Position numbers and translations under genes: made by a program. From UBA6115 sp050953005 (GTDB lineage Bacteria > Bacillota > Clostridia > Christensenellales > Aristaeellaceae): 64,000 nucleotides of DNA. Under the pieces are notes generated by a model. The model had not been told where the DNA came from, did no database searches, and saw nothing but the letters and a program-made list of their open reading frames with translations. Location: contig JBMNLV010000008.1 in the NCBI GenBank assembly GCA_050953005.1, forward strand, positions 62,001-126,000, read 5' to 3'. Of this stretch, positions 27,362 through 34,922 are shown piece after piece; the first letter of the stretch is position 1, and each line of letters opens with the position of its first letter.

Positions 27362-28270
27362 TCAGATATCGTTGATTTTGCAGTCGATTCTCCTTCGGCG
27401 AAATATATCAGCGCAATGTTCCATCCAGTGGATATCGGGTGAGGTAAGGCTTTCCGCTGGAAACGGACGGTTTAGGATTCTATATTTGCTCTTGCAGATA
27501 TCGTTGAACGGCAACAACTCATATTCCGGCATAACAGGAAGCGAACTGATAAAGTCTGCAATTGCTTCGAGGTCGGCGTCGCTGTCGTTGAAACCGGGTA
27601 TAATCGGCGTACGCAGAAGAAGCTTTTTTGCATAGCGGCTTAGTTTTTCGATATTTTCGAAAATAAGATGATTCGACTGCAAGGTTGCATCTTTGTGCTT
27701 TGAGTCGTTAGCGGATTTTATATCGCAGATGAACAGATCAATTTGCGGCAATATAGCTTTTATTACATTCCAGTCTACGCAGATTGCACTTTCAACCGCC
27801 GTATTGATTCCCTCAGCTTTTAATCTGGTTAAAAGCTCTGATAGAAACACAGGCTGTAAGAACGGTTCACCGCCGGAGCAGGTGATTCCACCGCCGGTTT
27901 TATCGTACAAATCGCGGTAGCATAAAATGTTTTCAAGAATTTCAGCGGCCGTATAACTGTGTCCGGATTTCTTTATCGCACCCGCATAGCAAACATCCGC
28001 GCAGATGCCACACTTCTCGCAGTCGTCGGTAAATATCGCCGTATGTGTACCGTTAGATTTCGGACAAACTGCGACACATTTGCCACATTTTACACACCTC
28101 GCAGCATCAAACTGCATTTCGGGCAACATCGTCAATGATTCGGGATTATGACACCAGTAGCATCGTAGATTACAACCCTTGAAGAATAGTACAGTGCGTA
28201 TTCCCGGTCCGTCATGAATGGAAAAATGCTGTATGTTGAAAATCGTACCGATCACATTTTTCGCCCCCAT
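27362..28270 (-). CDS. Glycyl radical enzyme activase (radical SAM)
   Basis: A 302-residue PflA-type activase that would abstract hydrogen from the glycine of the enzyme encoded next. The radical SAM cluster motif is C33-x3-C37-x2-C40 (GCNLRCYWC). Two extra 4Fe-4S motifs follow, C59-C62-C65-C69 and C84-C87-C90-C94, as in activases of non-PFL glycyl radical enzymes. SGGEPFLQP is the SAM-binding GGE motif. The start may instead be the GTG at 28255, which has GGGGG before it. It is the first gene of the two-gene operon and follows a strong promoter. Confidence 0.93.
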   Translation of the reverse strand: MGAKNVIGTIFNIQHFSIHDGPGIRTVLFFKGCNLRCYWCHNPESLTMLPEMQFDAARCVKCGKCVAVCPKSNGTHTAIFTDDCEKCGICADVCYAGAIKKSGHSYTAAEILENILCYRDLYDKTGGGITCSGGEPFLQPVFLSELLTRLKAEGINTAVESAICVDWNVIKAILPQIDLFICDIKSANDSKHKDATLQSNHLIFENIEKLSRYAKKLLLRTPIIPGFNDSDADLEAIADFISSLPVMPEYELLPFNDICKSKYRILNRPFPAESLTSPDIHWMEHCADIFRRRRIDCKINDI

Positions 28271-28353
28271 TTTTTCGATAATTCAAATACAGTAGCTTTG
28301 ACTGAACCGATGAACTCACGTTCTTTTCCCTCATTGATACAATAGATGGATTA

Positions 28354-28382
28354 AGTATATTTCCCCATGTTTCCAATGTCAA
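28354..28382 (-). promoter_or_regulatory. Near-consensus sigma-A promoter for the glycyl radical operon
   Basis: On the minus strand TTGACA (28382-28377) and TATACT (28359-28354) are exactly 17 bases apart. Transcription would start near 28347, giving a leader of about 75 bases before the activase gene. The spacer contains CATTGGAAAC, which recurs in the adjacent palindrome. Confidence 0.8.
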
Positions 28383-28394
28383 TAATAGTAAGTC

Positions 28395-28425
28395 TTCTTG
28401 AGTTTCCGCATTGGAAACTCAAGAA
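28395..28425. promoter_or_regulatory. Perfect palindrome with 13-bp arms between two promoters
   Basis: TTCTTGAGTTTCC (28395-28407) and its exact complement (28413-28425) flank a 5-base centre GCATT. It lies 12 bases upstream of one -35 box and 13 bases upstream of the other, the expected place for a regulator that controls both directions. A CATTGGAAAC half-motif repeats in the minus-strand promoter spacer. Confidence 0.7.
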
Positions 28426-28438
28426 AGGTTAATGAGTA

Positions 28439-28467
28439 TTGACTCATAACATGCTTTTGCCTATAAT
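28439..28467 (+). promoter_or_regulatory. Strong divergent promoter, plus strand
   Basis: TTGACT (28439-28444) and TATAAT (28462-28467) with a 17-base spacer. It points towards the dehydrogenase gene at 29014, but the leader would be over 500 bases. It may once have served a regulator gene that is now lost. Confidence 0.7.
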
Positions 28468-29013
28468 GCGAATGGCCATGGTACAGTATAACATTACCCC
28501 AGAATAGGCGATCGGAAGAAACGATAATCCTTAGAATTCCATCCATTCAAGTCTGATTTTGTTCTTAATTGGGCGGAATACCAAATTGCGTGAAACCACT
28601 TGTCTGATCGGCAGTTGTGTTTTGGGTGAAAATAGTGTACTCGCAGCATGTAAGCAATAGCGCGCAGCATTTGGGCATTTTAGCACTCCCAAAGGTATCT
28701 TGGCAAACAGTGTAGAAAAATAGTCCGCTCTATGCTTTTGAATTTCTTTCAATAAGAATCATTGAAGTGTGCTTTGGAAAGAATGGTTATCTAATGGAGA
28801 TTCTATACATGTATGACATTCTGGTGTATGATGATACAGACTAAACAAACACAATCTTGAAGGATTAGGATTGAATCCTGTGGAATAGATAGATCAAAGA
28901 TCAAATCTAAACTCAACAGAGAGGATGATCGTATAGGTACAGATACCTTTTCACTGCTGAAATATTTGGATTTGTTCAAAGATATTTTTACTGACAAGGG
29001 AGGATTGTTCGCG

Positions 29014-30048
29014 ATGAAAGCGCTCGTGATGGAACAGTACAAGGAGTTTGTGTATAAGGATGTGCCCACACCCACGCCCGGTGAAAGGGAAGTGCTGGTA
29101 CGGGTAAAGGCTTGTGCGGTGTGTGGCAGTGATGTGCATGGCATGGATGGGTCCACCGGCCGCCGCCGTCCTCCTTTGATTATGGGGCATGAGGCCTCCG
29201 GGCAGATTGAGGCGGTGGGCAGCGGAGTGAAGGGCTTCAAACCCGGCGATCGGGTCACTTTTGACTCCACAGTTTACTGCAACCAATGCAAATACTGCCG
29301 GGCTGGTATGGTCAACTTGTGTGCAGCGCGCCGGGTGCTTGGCGTCTCCTGTGAGGATTACCACATGGATGGTGCTTTCGCCGAGTATATTTCAGTTCCT
29401 GAATATGTGCTTTATAACCTGCCCGATGAAGTTAGTTATCAGCAAGCTGCCATGGTTGAACCCCTGGCCATTGCCTATCATGCGGCAACCCGAACGCCCA
29501 TTGTACCGGGTACCAGTGTAGTGATCGTAGGTGTTGGTACGATTGGTATGCTCACTTTGCAGGTGGTACGCAGTATGGGGGCAGGGCCTCTTATCGCCGT
29601 AGATATTGATGATGAAAAGCTCAGGGCTGCTCTGAGGAACGGGGCAAGTGCCGCTGTCAACAGCAAGGATGCGGACGCAATCAACCAGATTCTTGCATAC
29701 AGCGAAGACCGAGGCGGCGTAGACGTAGCAGTAGACGCTACCGGCATTGGTACCACCGCAGACCTGTGCTTGCGCTCAGTTGCGAAAAACGGCAGGGTCG
29801 TGCTGGTTGGCAACCTGGCGCCTACCATTGAATTTCCCTTGCAATGGGTAGTCACTCGTCAGATCAGTTTGTTTGGCAGCTGCGCCTCAGCGGGTGAGTA
29901 TGGTGAGTGCTTGAAGTTGATTGCGGAGAAAAAAGTGAATGTCGAGGCGCTGATCTCAAAGGCTGTACCGCTGAAGGATGGGCATGAGTGGCTCAACCGC
30001 ATCTATAACGGGGAAAAAGGACTCAACAAGATTCTCTTGCTTCCCTGA
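29014..30048 (+). CDS. Zinc-dependent medium-chain alcohol/polyol dehydrogenase
   Basis: A 344-residue MDR enzyme. Catalytic zinc ligands are C37 (CAVCGSD) and H59-E60 (MGHEASG). The structural zinc cysteines are C89, C92, C95 and C103. The NAD-binding motif is VGVGTIG. It resembles sorbitol, galactitol-1-phosphate and threonine dehydrogenases, so oxidation of a sugar alcohol or similar secondary alcohol is likely; the exact substrate is not readable. ATG 29014 follows GGGAGG. It is followed after 19 bases by a Gfo/Idh/MocA oxidoreductase and then a sugar-type ABC importer, which suggests a catabolic set. Confidence 0.9.
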   Translation: MKALVMEQYKEFVYKDVPTPTPGEREVLVRVKACAVCGSDVHGMDGSTGRRRPPLIMGHEASGQIEAVGSGVKGFKPGDRVTFDSTVYCNQCKYCRAGMVNLCAARRVLGVSCEDYHMDGAFAEYISVPEYVLYNLPDEVSYQQAAMVEPLAIAYHAATRTPIVPGTSVVIVGVGTIGMLTLQVVRSMGAGPLIAVDIDDEKLRAALRNGASAAVNSKDADAINQILAYSEDRGGVDVAVDATGIGTTADLCLRSVAKNGRVVLVGNLAPTIEFPLQWVVTRQISLFGSCASAGEYGECLKLIAEKKVNVEALISKAVPLKDGHEWLNRIYNGEKGLNKILLLP

Positions 30049-30067
30049 TTCAAAGAAAGGAACCGCA

Positions 30068-31159
30068 ATGCGAAAGATTAAAACAGGCCTGGTAGGCTGT
30101 GGCAAGGTAGGCCACTTTCACGCCCGATGTTTCAAGACGCTTGATAACAGCGAATTTGTTGGCGCTGTGGGTACCCGGCCCGGTCGCGGCTCGGCCTTTG
30201 CCAGCGAATACGGCGTACCCGGTTTTGATTCACTTCAAGAACTGGTCGATGCTACCGGAGTGGAAGCGGTAAGCATCTGTACCCCACATCCTAACCATGC
30301 GCAATATGCTGTGGAGGCAGCGCGCCTTGGTCTTCATATCGCGGTAGAAAAGCCCCTGGCTGTATCCTTGCCGGACTGCCATTCCATTATAGAAGCTGTC
30401 CGGCAAGCCAAGGTCATCGGCACAACGATCTCCCAACGACGTTTTTATCGCCCTGCAATGCGGGTGAAGCAGGCGATTGATGACGGCAAACTGGGACAGC
30501 CTATACTGGGAACGGTGAACATGCTGGGATGGCGAAGCATGGAATATTACCGTTCTGAACCCTGGCGCGGCACGTGGGCCGGGGAAGGCGGCGGTGTACT
30601 GGTCAACCAGGCGCCCCATCAGCTGGACTTGTTGTTGTGGTATATGGGTGAGATCGACCAGTTGTTTGGTATCTGGGATACCCTCAACCATCCGGAGCTT
30701 GAAGTGGATGACACCGCAATCGCTGTGATCCGATTCAAAAGCGGTGCGCTGGGCAACATCGTCGTAAGCAATTCACAAAACCCTGCCCTCTTTGGTAATG
30801 TAAGGGTTCATGGGTCAAATGGCGCCAGTGTCGGAGTTCAGACAGATGGCGGGGCGATGTTCATCGCCGGAGTGTCCGGCATTGCAGAACCGCCGGTCAA
30901 CGACCTGTGGACGATTCCAGGAGAAGAGGATTTGCTTCCTTCTTTCAAACAGAAGGACAGCGACTTCTTCAATTCCATTGACAATACGGATTATTTTCAC
31001 CGCGAGCAGCTGCGGGACTTTCTTGAAGCCATTGAACAAGGTCGGAATCCATTGATTTCACTGGAAGATGGGCTCCGTACAGTCGAACTGTTTACTGCGA
31101 TTTACCGCTCCACCCGGGATCGCTCCATTGTGCGTTTCCCGCTGACAATTGAATCCTAA
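30068..31159 (+). CDS. Gfo/Idh/MocA-family oxidoreductase
   Basis: A 363-residue NAD(P)-dependent sugar or inositol dehydrogenase-like protein. The Rossmann motif is GLVGCGKVGHFHA (about 7-19), the family lysine is in VEKPLAVS (near 95), and GGVLVNQAPHQLDLL carries the catalytic-region histidine. These enzymes oxidise or epimerise sugars and cyclitols. Start at ATG 30068 with GAAAGG before it. It shares an operon with the upstream zinc dehydrogenase. Confidence 0.9.
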   Translation: MRKIKTGLVGCGKVGHFHARCFKTLDNSEFVGAVGTRPGRGSAFASEYGVPGFDSLQELVDATGVEAVSICTPHPNHAQYAVEAARLGLHIAVEKPLAVSLPDCHSIIEAVRQAKVIGTTISQRRFYRPAMRVKQAIDDGKLGQPILGTVNMLGWRSMEYYRSEPWRGTWAGEGGGVLVNQAPHQLDLLLWYMGEIDQLFGIWDTLNHPELEVDDTAIAVIRFKSGALGNIVVSNSQNPALFGNVRVHGSNGASVGVQTDGGAMFIAGVSGIAEPPVNDLWTIPGEEDLLPSFKQKDSDFFNSIDNTDYFHREQLRDFLEAIEQGRNPLISLEDGLRTVELFTAIYRSTRDRSIVRFPLTIES

Positions 31160-31230
31160 CATGGTTTGAATTGACCCTGCTTGATGGAGCGGAAAGACAA
31201 AAGTGTGTTTGGGATTGCGCAGCCTTTGCC

Positions 31231-31275
31231 TGTTTAAACATAAATAAAATACAAAAACACATTAATAAAATACAA
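31231..31275 (+). promoter_or_regulatory. Palindrome plus two 17-bp direct repeats before the ABC importer operon
   Basis: TGTTTAAACA, a perfect palindrome, is at 31231-31240. Two copies of ACATNAATAAAATACAA follow at 31238-31254 and 31259-31275, differing at one base. Their spacing is 21 bases, two helical turns. This pattern suits an activator bound on one face of the DNA, about 90 bases before the solute-binding protein gene. Confidence 0.6.
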
Positions 31276-31361
31276 GCATTATGAGTGCTTCAAAAGCTAA
31301 AATATCATAAAAGATCAGCTAGGTGTATAAGCTGATTTCAATAGAAAAGGAGGATAAAACA

Positions 31362-32669
31362 ATGAAACGACTATGGTGTTGGCTGCTTGTCTTGGCTATG
31401 ACAACAGTGCTGTGTGTTGTCCCTGCATTAGCACAGGAAGTACCAGAATTGACCTACTTGCGATGGGACAATGACCCATTTACGGAAGCGGAGTGGGCTG
31501 AAATTGAAGCAAAAATTGGTGCCAAAGTAAATTTGATTGTTGTTCCTTTTGATGAATACTACACAAAATTGAATACGCTTATCGCTGCAAAGGAAACCCC
31601 CGACTTGTTTCAGATCAGTGAGTATTTAGCGGTAGAATGGGGAGAAAAAGGATTAAGTCAAGATCTAGTGCCGCTGTTTAAAGAGATGGGTGTTGAGTTA
31701 AGAGATACCTATCTGCCGGCTTCCCTCTATGGTTCAGAAGGACATGTATACGGTATTACAAGCGGCTTAACCTGCATTATGCTTTTTTACAACCGAGACT
31801 TGTTCGATAAGTATGATTTGCCCTATCCCTCCAATGACCCCGCCAATCCTATTACATGGGATGAATATGTGAAATTGGCACAACAGTTAACTCGAGATGC
31901 TCAAGGCAGAACTCCGCTTGACAGCGGCTTTGATCCCTTTGAAGTATTATCCTACGGCACGAAGAGTACAACCTGGACTTTTTCCTTAACAGCACTTTTA
32001 TTCTCTAACGGTACAGGCATGTTTAGTCCGGATGGAATGAGCCTGGCCTTCAACACGGATGAAGCTAAACACGTGCTGAATGAAATGTCAAAGCTTTCCG
32101 CTGAATACAAATGTGCGCCGGATGCGGTTATCAGCGCCAGCTTGCCCGGGAACGTTCAGATGTTTAAGGATGGTCTGCTGGGCATGTGCGTGGAAGGTTC
32201 TTTCATGATCAACTCTTATGTCAAGGAAAATGCTAATTTTGGTATTGCGCCCCTTCCTTCTTTCGGCACTCCTGCGACCGCCACCTGGTCTGCAGCTACT
32301 GCGATCTCTGCCGCTACGAAGCATACCTCTGAAGCAACAAAGCTGATACAGATATTAGCGAATAACAGTGGCTCTCAATACCCAAGCCTGATAGACGACT
32401 ATGAGCCTGAAGCATTTAATGCTTGGGCAGATTCTTTGGGGTTGAAAGAGGAAGACAAGGTATGGATGCCGGGATATATCAATTCTGAGGCTTCAAAGAT
32501 TCATGAGGCTGTGTATATCAAGAACTATGGAACCATTATTGATGAAGCGGTTTCTCCTGTGCTGGACAAACTATGGGCGGGAGAGATTAATGTAGATCAA
32601 CTCGCGGTGGAAACTGCTGAAAAAGCTGAAGGTATGTTCCAGGGATCCTACTCCGCAATCGAACAATAA
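31362..32669 (+). CDS. Sugar ABC transporter substrate-binding protein
   Basis: A 435-residue family 1 extracellular solute-binding protein. A signal peptide (MKRLWCWLLVLAMTTVLC then VVPALA) precedes the mature domain. Either signal peptidase I cuts after ALA or the cysteine at 18 is lipidated; a classical lipobox is not clear. LYGSEGHVYGITSGLTCIMLFYNRDLFDKY and NPITWDEYVKLAQQL are typical of sugar-binding members. ATG 31362 follows AAGGAGG. Two permease genes follow. The ligand is unknown. Confidence 0.92.
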   Translation: MKRLWCWLLVLAMTTVLCVVPALAQEVPELTYLRWDNDPFTEAEWAEIEAKIGAKVNLIVVPFDEYYTKLNTLIAAKETPDLFQISEYLAVEWGEKGLSQDLVPLFKEMGVELRDTYLPASLYGSEGHVYGITSGLTCIMLFYNRDLFDKYDLPYPSNDPANPITWDEYVKLAQQLTRDAQGRTPLDSGFDPFEVLSYGTKSTTWTFSLTALLFSNGTGMFSPDGMSLAFNTDEAKHVLNEMSKLSAEYKCAPDAVISASLPGNVQMFKDGLLGMCVEGSFMINSYVKENANFGIAPLPSFGTPATATWSAATAISAATKHTSEATKLIQILANNSGSQYPSLIDDYEPEAFNAWADSLGLKEEDKVWMPGYINSEASKIHEAVYIKNYGTIIDEAVSPVLDKLWAGEINVDQLAVETAEKAEGMFQGSYSAIEQ

Positions 32670-32689
32670 GAGCTACTAATTTGCTGTGT

Positions 32690-32703
32690 TTCTGAATTCA
32701 GAA
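32690..32703. other. Perfect 14-bp palindrome TTCTGAATTCAGAA
   Basis: It lies 21 bases after the binding-protein stop codon, before the long stem-loop. It may be part of the intercistronic structure or an operator for an internal promoter. Confidence 0.35.
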
Positions 32704-32730
32704 GGTTTTGTGCGAATTCCGAGACACACT

Positions 32731-32763
32731 AATGCCGGAGAGGGGACATTCCTTTCCGGCATT
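32731..32763 (+). other. Intercistronic stem-loop after the binding-protein gene
   Basis: AATGCCGGAGAGG (32731-32743) pairs with CCTTTCCGGCATT (32751-32763) over 13 pairs with one wobble and a 7-base loop. No long T tract follows, so it is better read as a partial terminator or an mRNA 3' protector. That would raise binding-protein output over the permeases, as known for binding-protein operons in general. Confidence 0.65.
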
Positions 32764-32805
32764 TGCCTTATAATGCCTTTGTGACAGAAAACAGGAGGAT
32801 TTATA

Positions 32806-33720
32806 ATGTCATCAAATTCGCTGCCTATTAGAGCAAATAATAGATTGTCTGCGAGAAGAAATTGGTGGGGCTACTGTTTTATAGCGCCAGCAATTCTAGG
32901 CATCATGATTCTCAATGTTTATCCCATTGTTTTTTCACTGATAACCAGCTTGCATGAATGGGATGTTATCACCCCAATGAAGAGTATTGGGCTGGATAAC
33001 TATAAAAGGATGTTTTCTGATGAGTTGATAGGAGTCTCACTGTCTGTTACGCTGCGTTATACCATGATGGCAGTTCCACTTATTAATATCACAGCGCTAT
33101 TCATTGCGTTGATCCTGAATCAAGATATCCGTGGCCGCAGTGTTTTTCGAACGATCTGCTATATTCCATCCATAGTGCCGGCAGTTGCTAATGCAGCCCT
33201 CTGGATGTATATATTCAATCCGATGTATGGAGCCGCAAATGAAGTTATGAAGCTCCTTGGACTAGCTAGACAAAATTGGATTTATGATAAAAATTTAGTG
33301 CTTCCTTGCATGGCAATTGTAGCTGCTTGGGGATGCGGGAATACGGCGATTATCTATCTCGCAGGGCTTCAAGGCGTTCCTAGGCATCTCTATGAAGCCG
33401 TAGAAATTGATGGCGGAGGAGCAGCAAGCAAATTTCTTCATATTACCCTTCCGATGCTCAGCCCTGTGATTTTTTACAACATAGTAACGGGTGTGATTGG
33501 CTCTATGCAGACTTTTACACAGGGCTATATCATGACCAGTGGCGGACCGCAAAATGCCTCACTATTTTATGTGTTGTTATTATATCGACGTGCTTTTAAA
33601 AATATGAATATGGGATACGCCTGTGCTATGGCTTGGTTGCTGTTTATCATTATTTCTGCTCTGACGCTCTTTAATTTTGTAGTCTCACGTAAATGGGTAT
33701 ATGCGGAAGGAGAAGTATAA
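32806..33720 (+). CDS. Sugar ABC transporter permease (MalF/UgpA type)
   Basis: A 304-residue inner-membrane permease with six or so hydrophobic helices. The cytoplasmic EAA loop reads EAVEIDGGGAASKFLHITLP, the contact point with the ATPase. The N-terminus RRNWWGYCFIAPAILGIMILNVYP is typical of this family. ATG 32806 has AGGAGG upstream. The downstream permease gene begins 4 bases after its stop. Confidence 0.93.
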   Translation: MSSNSLPIRANNRLSARRNWWGYCFIAPAILGIMILNVYPIVFSLITSLHEWDVITPMKSIGLDNYKRMFSDELIGVSLSVTLRYTMMAVPLINITALFIALILNQDIRGRSVFRTICYIPSIVPAVANAALWMYIFNPMYGAANEVMKLLGLARQNWIYDKNLVLPCMAIVAAWGCGNTAIIYLAGLQGVPRHLYEAVEIDGGGAASKFLHITLPMLSPVIFYNIVTGVIGSMQTFTQGYIMTSGGPQNASLFYVLLLYRRAFKNMNMGYACAMAWLLFIIISALTLFNFVVSRKWVYAEGEV

Positions 33721-33724
33721 TAAC

Positions 33725-34582
33725 ATGGAAGGAATAGCGAAAAGGCGAAAATCACCCAAAGAACAATTAAAGCGCTTCTTACTTTATACGATGTTAATGG
33801 GAATTGCGTTAACTTGTCTTTTTCCGCTTTACTGGTTAATCCGTTCCTCCTTCATGTCTTCCGAAGAAATTTTTGGCAGGTTGACCACCCACTGGCTCCC
33901 GGAAAAACTACTTTGGGATAATTTCTATTTTGCCCTTACCACACAACCATTTGGACGCTATTTTCTTAACACGGTTTTCCTTGTGGGAATGAATCTGCTG
34001 GGTAACTTATTTTCCTCTTCCTGGAGTGCCTTTGGCTTCGCTCGAATTGATTTTAAGGGACGCAGCTTCTGGTTTGCCTGTGTCCTTCTCACCATGATGA
34101 TTCCGGGAACAGTCCTATTAATTCCGCAGTTTATTATGTGGAACCAAATGGGCTTTTATGATACTTATGTTCCGTTGATCGCTCCCGCGTTTTTGCTCAA
34201 TGGTTTTAACATTTTTCTTTTGCGTCAATTCTTTCAGGGAATTCCGCAAACTTATGATGAGGCAGCACGACTCGATGGGGCGGGATATATTCAAATTTAT
34301 GCCAGAATTCTTTTGCCGTTGTCAAAACCAGCAATGATGACCATTGGTGTATTTACTTTCATGGGAACATGGAATGATTTTATGTCGCCGCTGATTTACC
34401 TAAAAACAAAACTAAAGTATAATCTGTCATTAGGACTACAGGCGTTTCTTGGAGAGTATGTATCGCAATGGAATTATCTAATGGCAGCATCAACAGTGGT
34501 TATTCTACCCATGATTATCGTCTTTTTCTTCGCACAGAAGTATTTCATCGAAGGGATTACTTTTTCTGGTCTGAAGGGGTAA
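33725..34582 (+). CDS. Sugar ABC transporter permease (MalG/UgpE type)
   Basis: A 285-residue partner permease. The start chosen is MEGIAKRRKSPKEQ, four bases after the previous stop, with AAGGAG upstream. The EAA loop is EAARLDGAGYIQIYARILLP, and GTWNDFMSPLIYL is the conserved C-terminal motif. No ATPase gene follows; in such Firmicutes a shared MsiK-type ATPase encoded elsewhere often serves several importers (family knowledge). Confidence 0.93.
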   Translation: MEGIAKRRKSPKEQLKRFLLYTMLMGIALTCLFPLYWLIRSSFMSSEEIFGRLTTHWLPEKLLWDNFYFALTTQPFGRYFLNTVFLVGMNLLGNLFSSSWSAFGFARIDFKGRSFWFACVLLTMMIPGTVLLIPQFIMWNQMGFYDTYVPLIAPAFLLNGFNIFLLRQFFQGIPQTYDEAARLDGAGYIQIYARILLPLSKPAMMTIGVFTFMGTWNDFMSPLIYLKTKLKYNLSLGLQAFLGEYVSQWNYLMAASTVVILPMIIVFFFAQKYFIEGITFSGLKG

Positions 34583-34922
34583 GGCATATTTAATCATGTA
34601 AGGTTTCCTGCGCAAGCGGGATATGAAAATTCGTAGCTTTTGAAACAAAACGGTCGTATGGTACTGATAACACTGCTGTTAAGCGATGCGTTTGCTCACA
34701 TAGTTCTCAAAAGTGAACCGGGAATGGTGTAGGCTTCGGCAAACGACTCAATAGCAAATTACTCCGGAGCTTGAGCTAATACCTCACAGCTACCATCATT
34801 ATCAAGTATTGAGAGGACGCATTGTGCTGATCTTGATGGTATCACAAAGATTCCGGGTAAACGATATTACATCGATGAAAGGGCAATCATCGCTTCTAAC
34901 ATGGGTGAAAGTTGGGCTTAAG
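34583..34922. other. Gap with a possible gene fragment before the decayed IS
   Basis: About 340 bases. A frame from 34775 to the TAA at 34919-34921 reads plausibly as protein (ADLDGITKIPGKRYYIDERA, then ending GESWA). It has no start or ribosome site and stops at the IS boundary, so it may be a 3' fragment of a lost gene. The rest shows nothing I can name. Confidence 0.3.

Larger units (their letters stand above)
28271..29013. other. Divergent control region and leader between activase and dehydrogenase genes
   Basis: About 740 bases without a supported gene. It holds two divergent promoters and a long palindrome (28354-28467). The remaining 540 bases up to the dehydrogenase gene have no good reading frame, only short frames without ribosome sites, and a perfect ATACATGTAT palindrome at 28805-28814. 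It may contain decayed DNA. Confidence 0.6.

Noticed and set aside
28472..28504. An 11-codon frame starting 5 bases after the divergent -10 box
   Set aside because: It begins at or before the expected transcription start, has no ribosome site and stops at once.
28531..28752. A 73-codon minus-strand frame in the gap before the dehydrogenase gene
   Set aside because: No ribosome site and no recognisable similarity; the end might be a transposase scrap, but the evidence is too thin.
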